64,000 nucleotides of DNA from Adhaeribacter radiodurans (GCF_014075995.1 NZ_CP055153.1:3968001-4032000), one strand, 5' to 3'; numbered from the stretch's first letter, positions 48,031 through 57,138 are shown. The notes: generated by a model not told the origin, from the letters alone. Program-made: numbers and translations.

Positions 48031-49041
48031 TTACTTTTTTAAAGGCCGGCTAGGTACTCCTTCGAAGGTAATTTTTACCGGTTTTATCATTCCCTGGGCA
48101 TCAAAATACATGCGGTCGATGCAGGTTACCCGGTGGTTGCCATCGGTTTCGTCGAGAGGGCGGCGGTGATAAACAATGTACCATTCGTCTTTACCTGGCA
48201 CCTGAATTACTGAATGGTGACCAGCTCCGGTAGCTACTTTAGGATCTTGCTGCAAAACCGTACCAATGCGTTTAAAAGGGCCAAAAGGCGAATCGCTTAT
48301 GGCATACGCTACCCGGTAATCGGGTCCCGTCCAGCCACCTTCCGACCACATAAAGTAATATTTACCATTACGGATAAACATAAAAGGGCCTTCTACATAC
48401 CCTTTCGGAGTAATTTCTTTAAAAGTAACGCCATCGGGAAATGGCGTAAAACCAGTAAAATCGTCTTTTAACTTGGCCATATTGCAGCGGCCCCAACCAC
48501 CGTAAATCATATAATATTGACCGTCTTTATCTTTAAATACAAACTGGTCGATGGGTTGCGCTTTATTATGAATTTTGCCGATTAAGGGTTTCCCTAGTAA
48601 ATCTTTAAAAGGACCGGCCGGGCTATCGGCTACCGCTACGCCAATGCCGCCTACTTCTTTGTTATCGTCGTGAATATCGTTGCCGCCAAAAAATAAGTAA
48701 TATTTATTTCCTTTTTCTACGATGGCCGGAGCCCACATGGCTTTTTTCACCCATTTTACGGCCGAAGAATCGATAATGCGGCTGTGCTTGGTCCAGGTAA
48801 TTAAATCCGGCGACGAGAAAGCATCTAAATGCACCTGCCGTTCGTACGGTGCCGAGTAAGTAGGATAAACCCAATATTTATTTTTTAAAATAATGCCTTC
48901 GGGGTCGGCGTACCAACCCGGAAAAATTGGATTACCCGAAGTAGTTTTCTTAACTAAAGGCGCTTTTACCGTTTGTTGCGAAAATACCGGAAGGTAAATA
49001 AAAAGAATAAGGCAGCAGAATAGAAAAGTTTTTTTAAACAT
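48031..49041 (-). CDS. GH43 secreted glycosidase
   Basis: A 336-residue protein with a signal peptide (cleaved near VFSQ, residue 21) and one GH43 propeller. Base in FPGWYADPEGI (D46), WAPAIVEKGNKYYLFFGGND, pKa-modulating Asp in QPIDQFVF (D165), acid in GYVEGPFMFIRNG (E217), and AGHHSVIQVPG near the C-terminus. The length fits the compact arabinanase/xylosidase type. It is the upstream member of the GH43-GH43-epimerase run. Exact substrate undetermined. Confidence 0.9.
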   Translation of the reverse strand: MFKKTFLFCCLILFIYLPVFSQQTVKAPLVKKTTSGNPIFPGWYADPEGIILKNKYWVYPTYSAPYERQVHLDAFSSPDLITWTKHSRIIDSSAVKWVKKAMWAPAIVEKGNKYYLFFGGNDIHDDNKEVGGIGVAVADSPAGPFKDLLGKPLIGKIHNKAQPIDQFVFKDKDGQYYMIYGGWGRCNMAKLKDDFTGFTPFPDGVTFKEITPKGYVEGPFMFIRNGKYYFMWSEGGWTGPDYRVAYAISDSPFGPFKRIGTVLQQDPKVATGAGHHSVIQVPGKDEWYIVYHRRPLDETDGNHRVTCIDRMYFDAQGMIKPVKITFEGVPSRPLKK

Positions 49042-49143
49042 GTACTCTATTTTTTATTGTTATCAGACTCTTGTTATCACATACAGGGGTAAGGAATAGA
49101 CGAAGCTTGACTTAGGTGCTTTGAAATTGGTAGGCTTTCTACT

Positions 49144-49512
49144 TTATTTATTAAATTCACCAAAATGCCACAATACACCCGATGGATCATTCATGTACAA
49201 CTCTCTTCCCCAATCAAAATCCTTAATTCCGGTAAATTTTACTTCTTTGTATTTGTTATTTAACTTTTTACCCAGCAAATCTTCTGCGCATTTATCAATA
49301 TCATTTACCTCCAAAAATATCATAGAATTATTTACCCAGTCTTCCACGTAATAGTCTTGCAAATAAAAACCTACGTTTTCATTTACTTTAAATAGACACA
49401 TCTTGTCGCCTATTTCCACTTCCTTAAAACCTAAATCTTTGTAAAACTCTCTGGATTCCTTATAATTTTTTGTTCCAATAAATGTGCGAATTGATTTAGA
49501 TATGTAATTCAT
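49144..49512 (-). CDS. VOC-superfamily (glyoxalase-like) protein
   Basis: A 122-residue VOC domain protein. The pattern SRTF..KNYKESREFYKDLGFKEVEIGDKMCLFKV then EVNDIDKCAEDLLG and LYMNDPSGVLWHFGEF is the beta-alpha-beta-beta-beta unit of glyoxalase/bleomycin-resistance folds, with the DPSGVLWHF end typical of small metal-binding members. Function unassigned. It sits between GH43 and the gluconate-type permease, same strand, no clear link. Confidence 0.82.
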   Translation of the reverse strand: MNYISKSIRTFIGTKNYKESREFYKDLGFKEVEIGDKMCLFKVNENVGFYLQDYYVEDWVNNSMIFLEVNDIDKCAEDLLGKKLNNKYKEVKFTGIKDFDWGRELYMNDPSGVLWHFGEFNK

Positions 49513-49711
49513 TTCAATTGCTGATTTTTATTAAATATGGGTAAAGTTAATTTTAGAGAAGCGAATGACTTAAATAATGAGCTAGCAGCTTTATGTTCAT
49601 ACAGGCACAATCAGAAAAATAGATATTTATCTTATCTAAGAATTCCAGCCAAAAGCATCCTAGCGTAAACTTTTGAGTGAATCTAAAATCAAACGCCTTT
49701 GTTTTAGAGCA

Positions 49712-51031
49712 TTACACTCGAATAATCATATCAATTATCATTACCCCAATAATTCCTACTATAGAAACCAGGGTTTCCATCATTGACCAGGAGCGAATGG
49801 TTTGCTTGATAGATAAATTAAAATATTCTTTAAAAAGCCAGAAACCAGCATCGTTAACGTGCGAAAACATGAGGCTGCCGGCTCCAATAGCTAATACCAT
49901 TAAATTAGGATCAACGGGAATTTGTTTCATTAACGGCGAGATAATACCGGCGGTAGTTAAACCGGCTACTGTTGCCGAACCTAAACATACCCTGATAATA
50001 GCCGCAATCAGCCAACCTAACAGTAAAGGGTGTAACGTCCAACCTTGTAAAACCGAAGCAATTTCGGCGCTTACTCCGCTATCCAGCAGCACTTGTTTTA
50101 AAATACCCGCTCCGCTCACAATCAACAAAATCATAGCGACATCTTTTACAGCATCGCCGTACACGCCCATAATAGAAGCCATACTCCTCTTCTGGTTTAA
50201 ACCTAAAGTTACAGTTGCCAGCATTACAGCCAGCAACATCACCATATTCGGTTCGGCCACAAATTTGAGCAGGGCACTTAAGGTACCTTCCTTGGGTACA
50301 AAAACCAGCAATAAGGTGGTAAACATCAGCATGAATACCGGAAAAAGTGAGGATAATAAGCTATTAGTTAAGCCAGGCAGCTTTTCGGAGGGAATATTCT
50401 GCACCACAAAACCTTCTAATGGCTTAGATACCATATTTTTTAAGGTTTTTGCGAAAAGTGGCCCGGCTACAATAATGGCGGGAATGGAAACCATCAAACC
50501 ATACACAAGGGTCCAGCCCATATCGGCATTAAATTGAGTAACCAAGGCCGCCGGGGACGGGTGAGGTGGTAAAAACCCGTGCGTCACGGATAAGGCCGAT
50601 AACATGGGAACGCCAATATATACCGAAGGAAGTTTGTAGGTATAAGCTACCGAAAAGATTAATGGAATCATCAATACGAAACCCACATTGTAGAAAAGCG
50701 GAATACCTACCACTAGACCCGTAATCATGAGTGCCCAGTGAATGTATTTTTCCCCGAAAGCTGACATCATGGAGTTGGCAATGCGTTGAGCTGCTCCGCT
50801 TTCGGCCACCAGTTTCCCTAGCATGGCTCCCAGCACTACCACAATTACCAACGACCCTAAGGTATCGCCAATTCCTTTTTGTACCGACGTATTGATGGCG
50901 GATAAAGGAATGCCTAAACCAAGCCCGGTAAAAATAGAAACCAACAGAAAAGCCAGAAATGCATTTACTTTACCCCAGGTTATTAATAATATAAGTGATA
51001 CAATGCAGAGAATAACAACGAGTAGGGTCAT
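49712..51031 (-). CDS. GntP/GntT-family gluconate:H+ symporter
   Basis: A 439-residue polytopic membrane protein of the GntP family. Typical segments: LITWGKVNAFLAFLLVSIF, VQKGIGDTLGSLVIVVVLGAMLGKLVAESG, FLPPHPSPAALV, SATVAGLTTAGIISPLM and GAGSLMFSHVNDAGFW, the last being a GntP signature. It imports gluconate or related aldonates. It follows the dehydratase and aldolase genes on the same strand, giving a sugar-acid uptake and degradation module. A 286-codon antisense frame exists but is an artefact. Confidence 0.92.
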   Translation of the reverse strand: MTLLVVILCIVSLILLITWGKVNAFLAFLLVSIFTGLGLGIPLSAINTSVQKGIGDTLGSLVIVVVLGAMLGKLVAESGAAQRIANSMMSAFGEKYIHWALMITGLVVGIPLFYNVGFVLMIPLIFSVAYTYKLPSVYIGVPMLSALSVTHGFLPPHPSPAALVTQFNADMGWTLVYGLMVSIPAIIVAGPLFAKTLKNMVSKPLEGFVVQNIPSEKLPGLTNSLLSSLFPVFMLMFTTLLLVFVPKEGTLSALLKFVAEPNMVMLLAVMLATVTLGLNQKRSMASIMGVYGDAVKDVAMILLIVSGAGILKQVLLDSGVSAEIASVLQGWTLHPLLLGWLIAAIIRVCLGSATVAGLTTAGIISPLMKQIPVDPNLMVLAIGAGSLMFSHVNDAGFWLFKEYFNLSIKQTIRSWSMMETLVSIVGIIGVMIIDMIIRV

Positions 51032-51097
51032 GTATAGGGGATAGGTTTAGGTTAGAAAGTTTGAAAGTTGCTGATTAAAACCAATAATAAAGTTTTA

Positions 51098-51129
51098 GGC
51101 ACCCATGCACCGATTAGCGCACGGGTGCC
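51098..51129. other. Hairpin between the dehydratase and gluconate permease genes
   Basis: Arms GGCACCCATGC (51098-51108) and GCACGGGTGCC (51119-51129) pair with one mismatch. The 180-bp gap could hold an attenuator or transcript-processing site; it is not a strong terminator because the trailing sequence on the minus strand is not T-rich. Confidence 0.45.
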
Positions 51130-51211
51130 ATTTTATTTTTTCTTTCTTATTTAAAATTGTTTACTGTTGCAACTTTCCAACTTTCCAACCTTCTAACCTT
51201 GCAACTATTTT

Positions 51212-52927
51212 CTAGTGTGAATCGCGGCTTACTTTATCGCCGGAGCCACCTACCAGAAAATCCAGATCAGCGCCTTTATCGGCTTGCTGCACGTGTTTGA
51301 TGTACATGTTCACGTAACCACGGTCTGCCACCGGCTCTGGTCTTTTCCATTTTAGTTTCCGGCGCACCAGTTCTTCTTCCGAAATATCCAGGTGCAAACG
51401 ACGGTTCGGTACATCTAACTCAATATAATCTCCGTTTTGCACTACCGCTAAGGTACCTCCAATAGCAGCTTCCGGCGAAACGTGCAGAACTACCGTACCG
51501 TAAGCTGTGCCGCTCATACGGCCATCAGAAATACGAACCATATCTACCACTCCTTTTTCCAAGATTTTTTTAGGCAAGGTCATATTTCCTACTTCGGGCA
51601 TTCCAGGATAGCCCACTGGTCCTACATTTTTCAAAACCATAATGCAGGTTTCGTCAATGTCTAAATCTGGGTCATCTACAAGGGCATGGTATTCTTCAAT
51701 GGTTTCAAAAACTACTGCCCGGCCCCGGTGTACCATCAACTCCGGGGTAGCAGCCGAAGGTTTAATAACGGCCCCATTTTCGGCCAGATTACCTTTTAAT
51801 ACGGCAATACCACCTTCTTTAATCAGCGGGTTGGTAATGGGCGCAATTACTTCGGTATTATAGCAGTTTATCTTGCCTTTAATATTTTCGGCGTGGCCTT
51901 TACCCGTTACCGTGGTGGTGTTCATGTGCAGGTGTTCCCGCAGTTCATTTATTATAACCGGTAAACCACCCGCATAGAAAAAGTCTTCCATCAGGTATTT
52001 TCCGGAAGGCATCAAATTTAACAGCAATGGAATTTTACTACCTAAATCATCGTAATCTTCCAGGTTCAGGTCTACCCCAATACGGCCGGCAATGGCCGTT
52101 AAGTGAATAATTAAATTGGTAGAACCACCTACCGCCGCATTTACTTTAATGGCATTTTCAAAAGCTTCGCGGGTTAAAACTTTAGAAATACGTAAGTCTT
52201 CTTTTACCATTTCTACAATCCGGCGGCCAGACAAATGTGCGAGTACTTTTTTACGCGAATCAACGGCCGGAATAGCGGCCGCACCCGGTAAAGTTAAACC
52301 TAAAGATTCTACCATACAGGCCATAGTGGAGGCGGTTCCCATAGTCATGCAGTGGCCGGCACTCCTTGACATACAGCTTTCGGCGAACATATAATCTTCC
52401 TGCAGCATTTTACCGGTTTTCACGTCGGCGGCAAACCTCCAAACGGAAGTGCCCGAACCAATATCCTGGCCCTGGAATTTACCGTTCAGCATTGGTCCGC
52501 CGGGTACTACAATAGTGGGTAAATCTACGCTGGCTGCTCCCATTACGGTTGAAGGAGTAGTTTTATCGCAACCGGTCAAGAGCACTACCCCATCAATAGG
52601 GTTCCCCCGGATCGATTCTTCGGCATCCATACTGGCCAGGTTGCGGAATAGCATAGCAGTCGGCTTGAGCAATGTTTCGCCCAACGACATAATCGGAAAT
52701 TCCAGCGGAAAGCCGCCTGCTTCGTAAACGCCCCGTTTAACTACCTCCGCAATATCGCGCAGGTGAGCGTTACAAGGTGTTAATTCCGACCAGGTATTGC
52801 AAATCCCGATTACCGGTCTACCATCAAACATATCTTCCGGATAGCCCTGGTTTTTCATCCAGCTCCGGTATATAAAACCCATTTTATCGGTTTTGCCAAA
52901 CCAATCGCTACTTCTGAATTTAGACAT
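51212..52927 (-). CDS. IlvD/Edd-family sugar-acid dehydratase (pentonate dehydratase-like)
   Basis: A 571-residue Fe-S dehydratase. The start MGFIYRSWMKNQG..DMFDGRPVIGICNTWSELTPCNAHLRDIAE and RGNPIDGVVLLTGCDKTTPSTVMGAAS match L-arabinonate/D-xylonate-type members more than biosynthetic IlvD. Three cluster Cys residues, C52, C120 and C193, have the spacing (68, 73) recalled for Rhizobium L-arabinonate dehydratase. The C-terminal half contains GRMSGTAYGTVVLHVSPEAA. The reaction is aldonate to 2-keto-3-deoxy-aldonate. It is 12 bp after the aldolase gene and 180 bp before the gluconate-type permease. Substrate (arabinonate, xylonate, gluconate or other) undetermined. Confidence 0.9.
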   Translation of the reverse strand: MSKFRSSDWFGKTDKMGFIYRSWMKNQGYPEDMFDGRPVIGICNTWSELTPCNAHLRDIAEVVKRGVYEAGGFPLEFPIMSLGETLLKPTAMLFRNLASMDAEESIRGNPIDGVVLLTGCDKTTPSTVMGAASVDLPTIVVPGGPMLNGKFQGQDIGSGTSVWRFAADVKTGKMLQEDYMFAESCMSRSAGHCMTMGTASTMACMVESLGLTLPGAAAIPAVDSRKKVLAHLSGRRIVEMVKEDLRISKVLTREAFENAIKVNAAVGGSTNLIIHLTAIAGRIGVDLNLEDYDDLGSKIPLLLNLMPSGKYLMEDFFYAGGLPVIINELREHLHMNTTTVTGKGHAENIKGKINCYNTEVIAPITNPLIKEGGIAVLKGNLAENGAVIKPSAATPELMVHRGRAVVFETIEEYHALVDDPDLDIDETCIMVLKNVGPVGYPGMPEVGNMTLPKKILEKGVVDMVRISDGRMSGTAYGTVVLHVSPEAAIGGTLAVVQNGDYIELDVPNRRLHLDISEEELVRRKLKWKRPEPVADRGYVNMYIKHVQQADKGADLDFLVGGSGDKVSRDSH

Positions 52928-52939
52928 ATATTTATTATA

Positions 52940-53596
52940 TTATTTAGCAGGTAAACCTTTAAATTGATGATATTTTTTTAGAAAATCCAGAAAAAGATTT
53001 TTCAATTCCGGCCATTGCTCATTCTGAATAAGTTGCTTCGGAAAAATATCGCTGCCAATACCCACTCCTTGCGCTCCGGCCTGAAAAAACTGGTTAATAT
53101 TATTTAAAGAAATTCCACCGGTAGGTATTAGTTTTAATCCACTAAGCGGAGCAAGTACATCTTTAATAAACTCCGGCCCAAGCTTGGTAGCCGGAAAAAC
53201 CTTTATCATACTCGCCCCTAATTGCGCGGCCTGGTAAATTTCGGTAGGCGAAAATGCACCCGGAAAAATGGGGATATTAGCGGCTACACTGGCCTTTATT
53301 ACTTTGGGATTTAGGATGGGCGTAACAATAAACTGGGCTCCGGCAGCTAAAGCTTGTTTTAAATCATTTAAGGAGCAAACCGTTCCGGCACCAATATTTA
53401 ATTTTCCACTAAACTCATTGGCCAACCTGGAAATGGTTTCGGGCGCATTTTCTGAATTAAGGGTTATTTCAAGGGTGGTTAAGCCGGCTTCGGCGTATAA
53501 GCGGGCAATTTGGTAAGAAGCAGCCGGCGGCAAATTGCGCATTATACCAATTAACGGCGCTTGGTGGAAAAGCTCCCAGGAAAAGGCTTGACTCAT
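52940..53596 (-). CDS. KDPG/KHG aldolase family protein
   Basis: A 218-residue class I aldolase of the Eda type. It keeps E43 in LEITLNS and the Schiff-base Lys K132 in SMIKVFPATKLGPEFIKDV, with GAGTVCS, FIVTPILNP, IFPGAFSPTEI and PTGGI motifs. It cleaves 2-keto-3-deoxy sugar acids, phosphorylated or not. It is the first gene of the run eda-dehydratase-permease; no KDG kinase is in the window, so a non-phosphorylated substrate or a distant kinase is possible. Confidence 0.92.
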   Translation of the reverse strand: MSQAFSWELFHQAPLIGIMRNLPPAASYQIARLYAEAGLTTLEITLNSENAPETISRLANEFSGKLNIGAGTVCSLNDLKQALAAGAQFIVTPILNPKVIKASVAANIPIFPGAFSPTEIYQAAQLGASMIKVFPATKLGPEFIKDVLAPLSGLKLIPTGGISLNNINQFFQAGAQGVGIGSDIFPKQLIQNEQWPELKNLFLDFLKKYHQFKGLPAK

Positions 53597-53829
53597 GTTT
53601 GATGGATAAATGGCGTTAAAATCTTAAGGTGCCTCCGGATTATGACATTAGCTAGCCATTGGCCCGGAAATGTATGAACTCTTTTGGAGAAGCCCAAAAT
53701 CTTGCTATCAGTTTCGCGCATAGTTTTTAGATTAACGGCTCTAAACAGGTTTTAAAATTTGGTATTAACCATTTTACCTAATAGTAGGAACCTATTGTTT
53801 TACTAAATTAAAGACTTTTGTGTGGAGCC

Positions 53830-53900
53830 TTTCCAGGTCTCCATTCAGCGGTGCTGATGCAATTCAACGGTCTAAGTTTGCCTCCTGGCCGGCGGGCATC
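53830..53900. repeat. Dispersed repeat, copy 2
   Basis: Same ordered blocks as 47919-47989 (GTCTCC, GCGG-GCTGATGCA, TTTGCCT, TGGCCGGC) in sequence unlike the flanking AT-rich DNA. Confidence 0.4.
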
Positions 53901-54215
53901 GCTTAGCTCTTTCGGGTAGTTTAGCGAACCTTGGCTCGTTGCACTGCGCCATGCAGTTGCGCAGCACCGCAACGCTAAAAGGCTCTCACCAGCCAAACTG
54001 AAGTCTATTTTTCTTAGCTACCGATATAAGCAACTAGCCCGCTTTTCAGTAAAGAATATAAAAAAGTAAATTTGGAGAGCAATTTTGCTTGGAAATAATA
54101 AATAGCAAAAACTGTAGTACTTTAAAGCAGAGTTGAGGTAAGTTAAACTTAATCTTTACAGTTTTTGCAAGAGCCAGCAGCTTGGGTGAAAGAAAAGTAA
54201 AATAGAAAAATATTC

Positions 54216-54242
54216 TCCGGATGATTTTACCAACCATCCGGA
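54216..54242 (-). terminator. Terminator-like hairpin after the glutaminase-family gene
   Basis: TCCGGATG (54216-54223) pairs with CATCCGGA (54235-54242); on the minus strand it is followed by a T-rich stretch (ATATTTTTC). Confidence 0.7.
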
Positions 54243-54253
54243 TAGTAGAGGCA

Positions 54254-56731
54254 TTATTTAAATCTTTGCTCGAGCATTTTAATGAAATAACCGCCTACCA
54301 CGGAACGGGCCCGGAAGCCAACTGACTTGCCATCTGTAGTTTCGTGCCAATCGCTGACGGGCATACGAGTGGTGGTTTCGTTTACGTATTTAAATACAGG
54401 TTGCACTAATTTCTGGAAATCTGCCGGATCATTGGCCATGGTGGCGGTCCAGATAATCCAGTCGCTTTTGGTGTAGGTTTTGCGGCTGTCCAGGGGTAAG
54501 CCGTAGGTTTGTTGTTTGGTGAGGTAATATTTAATTTCTCTTTCTTCTACTTCGTCCGGAAAAATATTGAAGCCTAATAGTTCATCCCAAACTAAATTAT
54601 ACTTCTGGCTCCAGGTATCGGGTTTTTCAAATACCAGGCTGTAGTGGTCGCCGGCATTGGCGAGTTGCATCCATTTTTGCGCCATTTCTTTGGCAGTAGC
54701 TTGGTAAGCTTCGGCGGTTTTGGCATCACCTAATTGCCCGGCTAATTGTCCGTAGCTGGCTAAACCCATAATGGCTTTAATAGATAAATTGGCGTTCCGG
54801 GCAATGTGACCGGCAAAATCGTCGGTGCACAGTTGGTTAGCGGGGTCAAAGCCTTCTTTTTTTAAATATTCAGCCCAGGTGGTTAATACCTTCCAATGTT
54901 TTTTAGCGTAGTTGGCGTTCTTTTCGGCTTTAGCAATGGCAGCGGTCAAAATCAGCATATTACCGGTTTCTTCCACGGGCATGTCTTCGCCGTAGGTTTG
55001 GCCGTTGGCCAAGGGGTACGTTCCTACATCGTGCGCCGCAAAAGGCTTGGTCCATTTACCGCTTTCAGAATAATAAAATATGGGTTCCATCATGCCTTGC
55101 AGCAATACCGGGTTGTACAACAAAAACAATGGAGCCGAAGGATAAGTAATGTCTACGGTACCGATAGATCCGTTACTAAAATTTTCTTTGGAGAAAAAGA
55201 AAGGCATACCATCGGTGTTTGCCACTAATTTATGCGCGGCAATAGCCTGGCGGTAACTCAAAGCACAGAGCTTAGCATAAGCTTCTCCCCCGGCTCTTAA
55301 AGCATCGGCGTACAGGCGTTTATCAAATGCAGCGCATTGCGCTAGCAAGGCACTATAGTCTTTTTCGGCAGCGGCCAGCATGGTTTCGGCCGTAGCTTTG
55401 CCATCGCGCCGCCACCAGGCTGGTAGTTTAGTACCGAAAAACTCTACTGAATAGATATCATCGTAACCAATAATTACGTGGTTGCTAACCGGAGTGGCAC
55501 TTACATTTCCCAAGTTTTGAACTACCGCTAAGGCAACTGGTTTATCATTAACCGCCCGGGGCATGTTGGTATCCAGAGAAGTAGTTAAAGAACCTGATTT
55601 AGTAAAAGCCGCCCGAGCCGCTGAGCCAATGGTAATGGTAGTACCGGTTTGGGCTGATTGAGGTGCGGCTACGTATAAATAACCCCAATCAATACGCACA
55701 TCGTCGCCTTTTTTGCCTAATATTTTCTGATCTACAGTACCTACGCGCAGTAAATTTAAGCCGTTGGCGTTTGTTTTTTGCCAGGTTACATTTTGGTCGG
55801 GTTGGTCTACAGCTAAATCAGCGGCAGCGTCGAAATAAACTTTAACCTCGTGGGTTTTACCATCATTGGCTTTGGCTTGCCAGGTAATGTAAGAAGCGGG
55901 CCGCGATAAAACATCAAGTTTGTTTAAGAGCAAAGGCGAGGTAAACGTTACTTTTAAATCTACGGGGCCAGCGGTAAAATTGTAAATGCTTTGCGTGGCG
56001 TTAACCTGTACTGTTTTTTGCTGCGCTTTATTTACGGATACGGCCGCTGGTAATTCTTTTACCAAACCAAAATCAATCAGCGAAGGGCCGGCCGTATTTT
56101 TCACGTGGGCAGCAATTAAATTTTTTCCTTTTTTTAAAGAAGCTTTTACTTCTTTGGATAAAGAGTATTGCTGGTATTTATTGGTAAAACAAGCACATTC
56201 GTAGGCGGGCAAGCCGTTGATGTAAAGTTCCACGTTATCATCGTGAAACATCGTTAAGATTAACTGTTCCGGATTTACTTCGGGCAGATTTATTTCGCGG
56301 CGGAGCCAAACTTCCTCGGTATTCCAGGAGGTTGTTGGTTTCGGGTTCATATTATCGGAACCCAAAGAACCTTTCCCAGCTTTCCAGGCAGAGGCACTAA
56401 AAGCAGGTTTCGTCCAATCACCGGATGGTTTTTCAAAAGTGTATTGTACCGGATACGCTTCGCTTACGGCAGTAGGTACTATGGTTTGATAAACCGGAGC
56501 TTCGGCGCCTAAGAACTGGAAGGTTTTGCCATCTACCCGAATTAAACCATTTAAACCTTGATTGCGACCGGTCCAATGTTTAGTGGGTTCTTCGTTTAAT
56601 TTATTCGCAAACGACCAAACGCTGGTATAAGGATCGATGGTAACTAAAGGTACGGCCGGGGGCCGCAGTTCCTGCGCTTGCAGCCCCATCAGGCGGAAAG
56701 AAATAAAAACAAAGGCAACTAGTTTTTTCAT
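54254..56731 (-). CDS. Secreted glutaminase-family protein (DUF4964/DUF5127/DUF4965/DUF1793 type)
   Basis: An 825-residue exported protein. The start is ATG 56731 (MKKLVAFVFISFRLMGLQAQ), a normal signal peptide; the 54 upstream in-frame codons have no signal character. After the N-terminal motif RPPAVPLVTIDPYTSVWSF (the glutaminase A-type opening) comes an inserted galactose-binding-like beta-sandwich (WLRREINLP..FHDDNVELYINGLPAYE..KGKNLIAAHVKN), then the DUF5127/DUF4965 central part (SYRQAIAAHKL, FFFSKENFSNGSIGTVDITYPS, ETGNMLILTAAIAKA) and a C-terminal DUF1793 part. The family includes Aspergillus glutaminase A; many Bacteroidota members lie in glycan loci with unknown substrate. Domain calls are from recall. 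Confidence 0.85.
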   Translation of the reverse strand: MKKLVAFVFISFRLMGLQAQELRPPAVPLVTIDPYTSVWSFANKLNEEPTKHWTGRNQGLNGLIRVDGKTFQFLGAEAPVYQTIVPTAVSEAYPVQYTFEKPSGDWTKPAFSASAWKAGKGSLGSDNMNPKPTTSWNTEEVWLRREINLPEVNPEQLILTMFHDDNVELYINGLPAYECACFTNKYQQYSLSKEVKASLKKGKNLIAAHVKNTAGPSLIDFGLVKELPAAVSVNKAQQKTVQVNATQSIYNFTAGPVDLKVTFTSPLLLNKLDVLSRPASYITWQAKANDGKTHEVKVYFDAAADLAVDQPDQNVTWQKTNANGLNLLRVGTVDQKILGKKGDDVRIDWGYLYVAAPQSAQTGTTITIGSAARAAFTKSGSLTTSLDTNMPRAVNDKPVALAVVQNLGNVSATPVSNHVIIGYDDIYSVEFFGTKLPAWWRRDGKATAETMLAAAEKDYSALLAQCAAFDKRLYADALRAGGEAYAKLCALSYRQAIAAHKLVANTDGMPFFFSKENFSNGSIGTVDITYPSAPLFLLYNPVLLQGMMEPIFYYSESGKWTKPFAAHDVGTYPLANGQTYGEDMPVEETGNMLILTAAIAKAEKNANYAKKHWKVLTTWAEYLKKEGFDPANQLCTDDFAGHIARNANLSIKAIMGLASYGQLAGQLGDAKTAEAYQATAKEMAQKWMQLANAGDHYSLVFEKPDTWSQKYNLVWDELLGFNIFPDEVEEREIKYYLTKQQTYGLPLDSRKTYTKSDWIIWTATMANDPADFQKLVQPVFKYVNETTTRMPVSDWHETTDGKSVGFRARSVVGGYFIKMLEQRFK

Positions 56732-56984
56732 TGTAAATAGATTATGCTGGTAATAAGTTTTTATTTGAGAAAATTGTACTTGGTTTCGCTGGTTAAAATT
56801 ACTTTCACTTAAACCGTGGGGAGCTGACATTATTGATTTTAAAGAAGAAAGTTTACACAAAGCGAAAGGCACTATTAAGTAAACTGGGAACAAAATAAGT
56901 TAATGGTTTATATAGCAGGTTTTGCTAAACTCCGTTCTGGTTTGCATAGCCACCCTAAGGCGCAAATTTACTTCTCATCATTGT

Positions 56985-57051
56985 GCGCGGATTTACTTCC
57001 GGGTATTGCAATTAAAAATGTACTACTATGGCGTGGAAGTAACTTCCGCGC
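56985..57051. repeat. Palindromic repeat element, copy 2 (shorter, imperfect arms)
   Basis: Left arm GCGCGGATTTACTTCC (56985-57000), right arm GGAAGTAACTTCCGCGC (57035-57051), complementary except for a one-base insertion and one mismatch. The arms match those of the element at 37873-37988, but the interior differs and is shorter (34 nt). Confidence 0.65.
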
Positions 57052-57138
57052 CTTGCAAATTATAAAAAGCTGTTTGTTCGCATAGCTAGCTGAGTAGCTT
57101 AATTTCTGAGTGAAGCTGTTTCATTGTTCAAGTCTTTG

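Larger units (their letters stand above)
53597..54253. other. Intergenic region with dispersed-repeat sequence
   Basis: About 650 bases. It holds the repeat-like stretch 53830-53900, a GC-richer block to about 53990 that looks like the rest of that element, and the terminator at 54216-54242. The small ORFs here (62 and 63 codons) do not look like real proteins. Confidence 0.5.

Noticed and set aside
49677-50537. 286-codon plus-strand ORF
   Set aside because: Antisense to the GntP-type permease, whose frame has clear family motifs. The composition (Ser/Thr/Ile-rich, many Pro) is that of a reverse-strand shadow of a membrane protein.
51098-51129. Hairpin as a true terminator separating dehydratase and permease
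   Set aside because: One mismatch in the stem and no T-tract on the transcribed strand; kept only as an unclassified structure.
53808-53996. 62-codon minus-strand ORF in the repeat-like stretch
   Set aside because: Arg/Ala/Pro-rich translation is what GC-richer repeat DNA gives by chance.
56732-56893. 54-codon N-terminal extension of the glutaminase-family gene
   Set aside because: The signal peptide begins at ATG 56731; upstream residues have no signal or domain character.
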